DNA of 64,000 bases, from assembly GCA_963750075.1 (NCBI GenBank), contig CAVVPG010000005.1, forward strand, positions 186,001-250,000, read 5' to 3'. This stretch comes from Bog-473 sp963750075 (GTDB lineage: Bacteria; Actinomycetota; Acidimicrobiia; Acidimicrobiales; RAAP-2). The notes under the pieces were generated by a model that did no database searches, was not told the DNA's origin, and saw nothing but the letters and a program-made list of their open reading frames with translations. A program made the translations under genes and the position numbers. This document shows positions 59,931 to 64,000 of the stretch, one piece after another (positions within the stretch are counted from its first letter, which is position 1; the number at the start of each line of letters is the position of its first letter).

Positions 59931-61148
59931 CTAGCCGACGACGGAGCGGACCTTGAGGTCCACGATGGTATCCCAGTCGATCCCGAGCTCCTCGAGGATC
60001 GCGTCGCCGTGCTCGTTGAACCCGGGGGCACGCCGGGCCGGGGACGGCTCCCCCCCGAACTGCACCGGCGCCGCGACGAGCTGGAAGGGGGTCCCCCCTG
60101 CGGTCTCGCAGTCCTGCATGTACCCGTTGGCGACGCTCTGCGGGTCGACCGCGCATTCGAGCGTGTCCTGGACGACGCACCACTGGCCGGTGAAGTCGGC
60201 GAGCAGTTCCCTCCACTCGGCCACGGTGTGTTCGGCGAAGGCCGCCTCGAGCAGCTCCTGCGCCTCGATGCTGTGCTCGAGCAGCGCGGCGTGGTCGGCG
60301 AAGCGCGCGTCGGTCCCGAGCTCCGCGCGCCCGACGGCCTGACAGAGCTCGGCCCAGTACCGGCTGGCCTGGAGGCAGCAGAACGAGAGGGCGCGCTCGT
60401 CCTTGGTCGTGTAGTTCCGCACCAGGGGGTTCAGGCGCGGCGCGTTCGACGGCGGGCCCTGCCAGGGGACGTTGCTCACCAGCGAGAGTGCGAAGGCCTG
60501 GCCCATGGCCCACATCCCGGTGCCGAGCAGGGAGACGTCGACGGTCGTCGCCTCACCCGTACGCTCGCGGTGGAACAGCGCCCCCATGATCCCTCCCGCG
60601 ATGGTCATGGCCCCGATGGAGTCGCCGAACCCCGGCCCGGGCGGCCCGGGGAGCCGGTCCGAGTCGGCCGGCTTCACCCCGAGGGAGACACCGGCCCGGT
60701 ACCAGAACGACAAGGAGTCGTAGGACCCCTTGTCCGCGTCCGGGCCCCGCTCGCCCTGCCCCGTGCCGGCGACGTAGACGATGTTCGGGTTGTGCGCCCG
60801 GACGTCCTCGAGCTCGATGCTGAGCTTCTTGCGCACCCGCGGCAGCTTGTTGGTGAGGAACACGTCCGCGGTGGCGGCGAGCTTGTAGAGGATCTCGAGC
60901 CCGTCCGGGGTCGTGAGATCGAGGGCCACGCTCCGCTTGCCCCGGTTGGAGTGCTCCAAGAGCGCGTGGACGTCGCCGCCGATGGCGACGACACCCGTCG
61001 CCGCCAGCCCGCGCATGGCGTCGCCCCGCTCGACGGGCTCGACCTTGATCACGTCGGCGCCCCAGTCGGCCAGCAGCGCCGAGGCCGCCGGCACGAACGT
61101 GTGCTCGGCCACCTCGAGGACCCGGACGCCCTCCAGAACTGCTGTCAC
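59931..61148 (-). CDS. CaiB/BaiF-family CoA-transferase
   Basis: 405 residues from GTG 61148, with GGGGAGG upstream. VRVLEVAEHTFVPAASALLADWGADVIKVEPVERGDAMRG opens the class III fold; GFGDSIGAMTIAGG contains the nucleophile Asp; CCLQASRYWAELCQAVG and FNEHGDAILEELGI close it. It is only distantly like the CoA-transferase at 54065, so the two likely act on different acids in the cluster. It is first in a CoA-transferase-SDR operon and divergent from the amidohydrolase. Confidence 0.9.
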   Translation of the reverse strand: MTAVLEGVRVLEVAEHTFVPAASALLADWGADVIKVEPVERGDAMRGLAATGVVAIGGDVHALLEHSNRGKRSVALDLTTPDGLEILYKLAATADVFLTNKLPRVRKKLSIELEDVRAHNPNIVYVAGTGQGERGPDADKGSYDSLSFWYRAGVSLGVKPADSDRLPGPPGPGFGDSIGAMTIAGGIMGALFHRERTGEATTVDVSLLGTGMWAMGQAFALSLVSNVPWQGPPSNAPRLNPLVRNYTTKDERALSFCCLQASRYWAELCQAVGRAELGTDARFADHAALLEHSIEAQELLEAAFAEHTVAEWRELLADFTGQWCVVQDTLECAVDPQSVANGYMQDCETAGGTPFQLVAAPVQFGGEPSPARRAPGFNEHGDAILEELGIDWDTIVDLKVRSVVG

Positions 61149-61221
61149 TCCGTACCTCCCCGACCGATTTCCCGGGTTGCTACGGTATCTGCACTCGCGC
61201 AATTCAGCAACGCTGTATATC

Positions 61222-61239
61222 GTCAGGGGAAACCCTGAT
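61222..61239 (+). promoter_or_regulatory. GNRA-loop hairpin in the amidohydrolase leader
   Basis: TCAGGG-GAAA-CCCTGA is a 6-bp perfect stem closed by a GAAA tetraloop, extendable by a G-U pair, in the plus-strand leader about 27 nt before ATG 61266 and 12 nt before the GAAGGAG ribosome-binding site. It is a very stable small RNA hairpin and may tune translation or mRNA half-life of the amidohydrolase. A -10-like TATATC (61217..61222) lies at its 5' side, so it could also begin at the transcript's first bases. Confidence 0.45.
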
Positions 61240-61265
61240 TTCGCAGCACCGAAGGAGCACTCGAG

Positions 61266-62522
61266 ATGGCCCGTCCCCAGGCGCCACGGCACATCCACCT
61301 GCGCAGCGCCCGCATGCTCGACGTCGACAACGGCGAGATGCTCGAGCCCGGCAACCTGCTGGTCCGCGACGACCGCATCGTCGCGGTGGCGCCCGACACC
61401 GTGCCCGACGACGCGACGGTCGTCGACCTCGGGGACCTGACCCTCCTGCCCGGGCTGATGGACATGGAGGTCAACCTCCTGCTCGGCGGACCCGATCACC
61501 GCAGCCCGCTCACCGCCGTGCAGGACGACCCCGCCGTGCGCACGCTCCGCGCCGTCGCCAATGCCCGCCGGACGCTTCGGGCCGGTTTCACCACGGTGCG
61601 CAACCTCGGCCTGTTCATTCAGACGGGCGGCCTCCTGCTGGACGTCGCCCTGAAGAAGGCCATCGACCTGGGCTGGGTCGACGGGCCGCGGGTCGTGCCC
61701 GCGGGGCACGCCATCACCCCGACGGGCGGCCACCTCGACCCCACCATGTTCCAGGCCTTCGCGCCGCACATCATGCCGTTGACCGTCGAGGAGGGCATCG
61801 CCGACGGGGTCAGCCAGGTGCGCAAGGCCGTGCGCTACCAGATCAAGCACGGCGCGCAGGTGATCAAGGTCTGCGCCTCGGGCGGCATCATGTCGCACAC
61901 CGGACCGGCCGGGGCCCAGCAGTACTCCGACGAGGAGCTGCGGGCGATCGCCGACGAGGCGCACCGGGCCGGCCTCAAGGTGGCCGCCCACGCCCACGGC
62001 GACGACGGCATCCGCGCCGCCATCGAAGCCGGGATCGACTGCATCGAGCACGGCTCGCTCATGACGGACGAGACGCTGGGCCTCCTCATCGAACGCGGGA
62101 CGTTCCTGGTGCCGACGACCTACCTGGCCGACGGCATGGACACCTCCCGTGCGGCACCCGAGCTCCAGGCCAAGGCCGCCGAGGTGTTCCCCCGGGCCAA
62201 GGAGACCATCCGCAAGGCCGTGGCGCGCGGGGCGCGCATCGCCTGCGGGACGGACGCACCGGCGATCCCCCACGGGCACAACGCCAAGGAGCTGCTCGCC
62301 CTCGTCGACCGGGGCATGACGCCCCTCGGCGCGATCCGGGCCGCCACGACGGTCGCCGCGGAGCTGATCTCCGTCGACGACCGGGGCCGGCTGGAGGCGG
62401 GGCTCCTGGCGGACGTGATCGCCGTGCCCGGCGACCCCTTGGCCGACATCGGCGTGACGGAGGACGTCCGGTTCGTCATGAAGGGCGGCCGGGTGTACCA
62501 CCGCCCGGACGGGACCGACTAG
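61266..62522 (+). CDS. Amidohydrolase-superfamily protein with altered metal site
   Basis: 418 residues, with GAAGGAG 8 nt before the ATG. The barrel elements are clear: carboxylated-Lys candidate K201 in VIKVCASGG, AHAHG (H242/H244), IEHGS (H262) and CGTD (D330). The first-strand HxH metal pair that normally follows PGLIDxHxH is replaced by MEVN (E68-V-N70). The enzyme would thus lack one half of the binuclear site, or use another metal set. Relatives include imidazolonepropionase, prolidase-like and other C-N hydrolases, so ring opening or amide hydrolysis is possible. Divergent from the CoA-transferase gene. Confidence 0.85.
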   Translation: MARPQAPRHIHLRSARMLDVDNGEMLEPGNLLVRDDRIVAVAPDTVPDDATVVDLGDLTLLPGLMDMEVNLLLGGPDHRSPLTAVQDDPAVRTLRAVANARRTLRAGFTTVRNLGLFIQTGGLLLDVALKKAIDLGWVDGPRVVPAGHAITPTGGHLDPTMFQAFAPHIMPLTVEEGIADGVSQVRKAVRYQIKHGAQVIKVCASGGIMSHTGPAGAQQYSDEELRAIADEAHRAGLKVAAHAHGDDGIRAAIEAGIDCIEHGSLMTDETLGLLIERGTFLVPTTYLADGMDTSRAAPELQAKAAEVFPRAKETIRKAVARGARIACGTDAPAIPHGHNAKELLALVDRGMTPLGAIRAATTVAAELISVDDRGRLEAGLLADVIAVPGDPLADIGVTEDVRFVMKGGRVYHRPDGTD

Positions 62523-62556
62523 CGGCCTCGCCGGAGCCCGCGCCGGGCCCGCATCC

Positions 62557-63264
62557 TCAGGACGAGGCGGTCCCGATCCCGTGCAGCACGAACTTCCACA
62601 GCTCCTCGGCGGAGCGGCCGTCGTCGAGCCGGAGCGGCGAGCCGCCGATCGTCGCCGAGAAGGCGTTGAACATGATCACCTCGAGCACCGCGCCGATCAC
62701 CGGCCCGCGTTGGAGGTCGTCGCGCACGGCATCGGCGGACACGGCATCGGCGAGCAGCTCCTCGAACAAGGCGACGAGGGGCGCGAAGGCCCGGGCGGCT
62801 TCTTTGGGGTGCGTCGTGAGGAGCTGCTGCGCGAACTCGGCCATGATCGGCGGCCGCTCGCTCTTGTCGGTGGCCCCGCCCTCGGCGGGCCGGCACAGCC
62901 GGTAGTACGCCACCACGAACCGGTGCAGACGCTCGAGGGGGTCGTCCTCGGTGCTCACCTCCTGCCGGAGGAGCTCGGCCGTCGCACGGACGGACTCCTC
63001 GAAGAGGGCCAGGAGCAGCTCGTGCTTCCCACTGAAGTACTGGTAGAAGCTGCGGAGCGACTGGCCGGAGCGCTCGACGACCTCTTGCACGGTGAAGTCC
63101 TTGCCCGAGCCCGTGCTCAGGAGCTCCATGGCGGCATCGAGGAAGCGCTGGACCCGGCTCTCGGCCCGGAGCCGGGCGGAGTCCAGGGACCGGGCCACGG
63201 CCTGGTCGCGCCAGCTGATCGCCTCGGACTCGGAGCTCTCGGCCGGGAATTCGTTCTCCATCAC
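62557..63264 (-). CDS. TetR-family transcriptional regulator
   Basis: 235 residues from the GTG at 63264 (or the adjacent ATG). The HTH is FTVQEVVERSGQSLRSFYQYFSGKHELLLALFEE, near residue 58, followed by a large helical ligand domain. It has a 30-residue N-terminal extension rich in Glu and Ser. TACGCT seven bases before the GTG suggests leaderless transcription. A 7-bp inverted repeat stands 46 nt upstream (63310..63335). It likely represses the surrounding catabolic genes and itself until an acyl-CoA or the substrate binds. Confidence 0.9.
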   Translation of the reverse strand: MMENEFPAESSESEAISWRDQAVARSLDSARLRAESRVQRFLDAAMELLSTGSGKDFTVQEVVERSGQSLRSFYQYFSGKHELLLALFEESVRATAELLRQEVSTEDDPLERLHRFVVAYYRLCRPAEGGATDKSERPPIMAEFAQQLLTTHPKEAARAFAPLVALFEELLADAVSADAVRDDLQRGPVIGAVLEVIMFNAFSATIGGSPLRLDDGRSAEELWKFVLHGIGTASS

Positions 63265-63309
63265 TGGGGAGAGCGTAGCTCAGGATGTACGGCAGCCCCG
63301 ATCTCGCGA

Positions 63310-63335
63310 TACAAGTAAGTACCTGTTCACTTGTA
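63310..63335. promoter_or_regulatory. Operator-like inverted repeat upstream of the tetR gene
   Basis: TACAAGT (63310..63316) and ACTTGTA (63329..63335) form a perfect 7-bp inverted repeat with 12 nt between, in an AT-rich patch of the 188-nt gap. The half-sites ACAAG/CTTGT are like those of the sterol-ring regulator KstR2, although the spacing is wider. Autoregulation by the adjacent TetR protein, and control of the operon beyond, is inferred. Confidence 0.5.
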
Positions 63336-63452
63336 AGAACTGGATTTCCGCTCCAGCTCGGCGGCGACTTCCTCCAACGCCGGTGACAGCCCTGATCGGA
63401 GCCCGCGCCGGGGCCCGGCCCCGCGACGGGGAGGGCCCAGGGGTGGTGGAGG

Positions 63453-63779
63453 TCAGACGGCCGGTTCGATGACCATGTCCAGGCTGGCGGCGCCGCTGTC
63501 GGGCACGCGCGGCTGGCGCCAGACCTCGACGGGGAACGAGACGTTCACCAGCGAATAGCAGAGCCACAGCAGGCGCGTGGCGTCGTCGGGCAGCGCGTGG
63601 AGGTCGAGCTGGTCGAGGTAGGCCATGGCGTCGGCCAGACGCGGAAAGCCGGCGTCGTAGAACGCCTGGAGCTCGTCCATGGTGCTCGACAGCCGCTTCG
63701 CGTAACGCTCGCTCTCCGTCTCGAGCGACCACGCGACGAAGGGCTCGAGGTCGGCAAAGGGGGCGGGCAGGATCGGCAT
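63453..63779 (-). CDS. Hypothetical small protein of the Rieske operon
   Basis: 108 residues with a helical look: PFADLEPFVAWSLETESERYAKRLSSTMDELQAFYDAGFPRLADAMAYLDQLDLHAL and an aromatic-rich tail. I do not know the family. It lies 18 nt after the oxygenase-like gene on the same strand and is likely co-transcribed, a common position for a small helper or transport-associated protein. Start ATG 63779. An inverted repeat and the tetR gene lie downstream of its 3' end on the same strand. Confidence 0.6.
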   Translation of the reverse strand: MPILPAPFADLEPFVAWSLETESERYAKRLSSTMDELQAFYDAGFPRLADAMAYLDQLDLHALPDDATRLLWLCYSLVNVSFPVEVWRQPRVPDSGAASLDMVIEPAV

Positions 63780-63797
63780 GCGCTCTCGATTCCTCTC

Positions 63798-64000
63798 TCA
63801 GGATGCGGCCGAGATCCGCACCGGGGTCGGCGTCGCCGCCGTCTCCTGGTAGTCGGCGACGTAGCCACGGGCCGTCTTGTGCAGGTGCCGGAGCAGGATC
63901 TCCTGGTCGTTGAGCGGGAACTCGCGCACCGCGCGCGACTCGAGCATCGTCTGCGTGGCCTCGAGGGTGTTGCCGTCCTGGAGCGCGTACTCCTTGAAGG
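63798..64000 (-). CDS. C-terminal end of a probable Rieske-type oxygenase subunit
   Basis: Only the last 66 codons are inside the window, reading FKEYALQDGNTLEATQTM and then ESRAVREFPLNDQEILLRHLHKTARGY to the stop. Rieske non-haem iron oxygenase alpha subunits typically end in a stretch like this (FPL-DQE--LRHLH-), but the N-terminal Rieske and iron sites are outside, so the call is a likely one and not firm. It would start ring hydroxylation in this catabolic cluster. Confidence 0.5.
   Translation of the reverse strand, partial: FKEYALQDGNTLEATQTMLESRAVREFPLNDQEILLRHLHKTARGYVADYQETAATPTPVRISAAS

Noticed and set aside
1..64000. tRNA, rRNA, insertion sequences, prophage or attachment sites
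   Set aside because: I saw no cloverleaf-like sequences, transposase motifs, integrase motifs or flanking repeats while reading; faint or degenerate copies could be missed by eye.

Overview
The window is a high-GC (by eye about 70%) chromosomal segment, gene-dense, with many GTG starts, 1 to 11 nt gene overlaps and long non-coding shadow frames. Several features point to an actinobacterium, most likely of the Acidimicrobiia: a WhiG/SigD-type sigma factor, a wax-ester synthase/DGAT, a CsoR-type repressor, many acyl-CoA dehydrogenases and CaiB/BaiF CoA-transferases, and a secreted deacetylase carrying GGYWEVAADGG-type tandem repeats. The taxonomic call is inference. I see no rRNA, tRNA, CRISPR array, insertion sequence or prophage.

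Left part (1 to 25 kb), housekeeping mixed with lipid metabolism. It holds a truncated APH-like phosphotransferase, an uncharacterised protein and an acyl-CoA dehydrogenase. Next come divergent cysS and valS, which share a 21-bp promoter gap, and a branched-chain-amino-acid-type ABC transporter operon with a fused LivH-LivM permease. These are followed by an alpha/beta hydrolase, WS/DGAT plus a VOC protein, tsaC-tsaD, an ACAD-fhs operon, a DUF1269 protein, a potassium-channel-like membrane protein, glutamate decarboxylase and a WhiG-like sigma factor.

Middle part (25 to 48 kb), regulation, envelope and metal. It contains two tandem orphan OmpR-type response regulators, a secreted polysaccharide deacetylase with 126-bp tandem repeats, a flavin-binding small protein, a GDT1-type cation transporter, hydrolases, SDRs, a methyltransferase, a secreted phospholipase C-like lipoprotein and a lipoprotein with two CAP-like domains. 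It also has an ArsC-like protein, a phytoene-desaturase-like oxidoreductase, and a CsoR-controlled permease with a YHS domain that carries a frameshift. A probable diiron protein is translationally coupled to a luciferase-like monooxygenase. A hybrid histidine kinase, an HPt protein and a GGDEF response regulator form one operon.

Right part (48 to 64 kb), a catabolic island for a hydrophobic carboxylic acid: two acyl-CoA ligases (one FadD3-like), three acyl-CoA dehydrogenases (two in a FadE-pair arrangement), an enoyl-CoA hydratase, two CoA-transferases, two SDRs, a cytochrome P450, an amidohydrolase with an altered metal site, a TetR regulator beside an inverted repeat, and the end of a Rieske-oxygenase-like gene. 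A cyclic terpenoid, steroid-ring or similar substrate is inferred; it cannot be named from sequence. Three genes in the right third carry single-base frameshifts, which suggests either assembly errors or recent decay.
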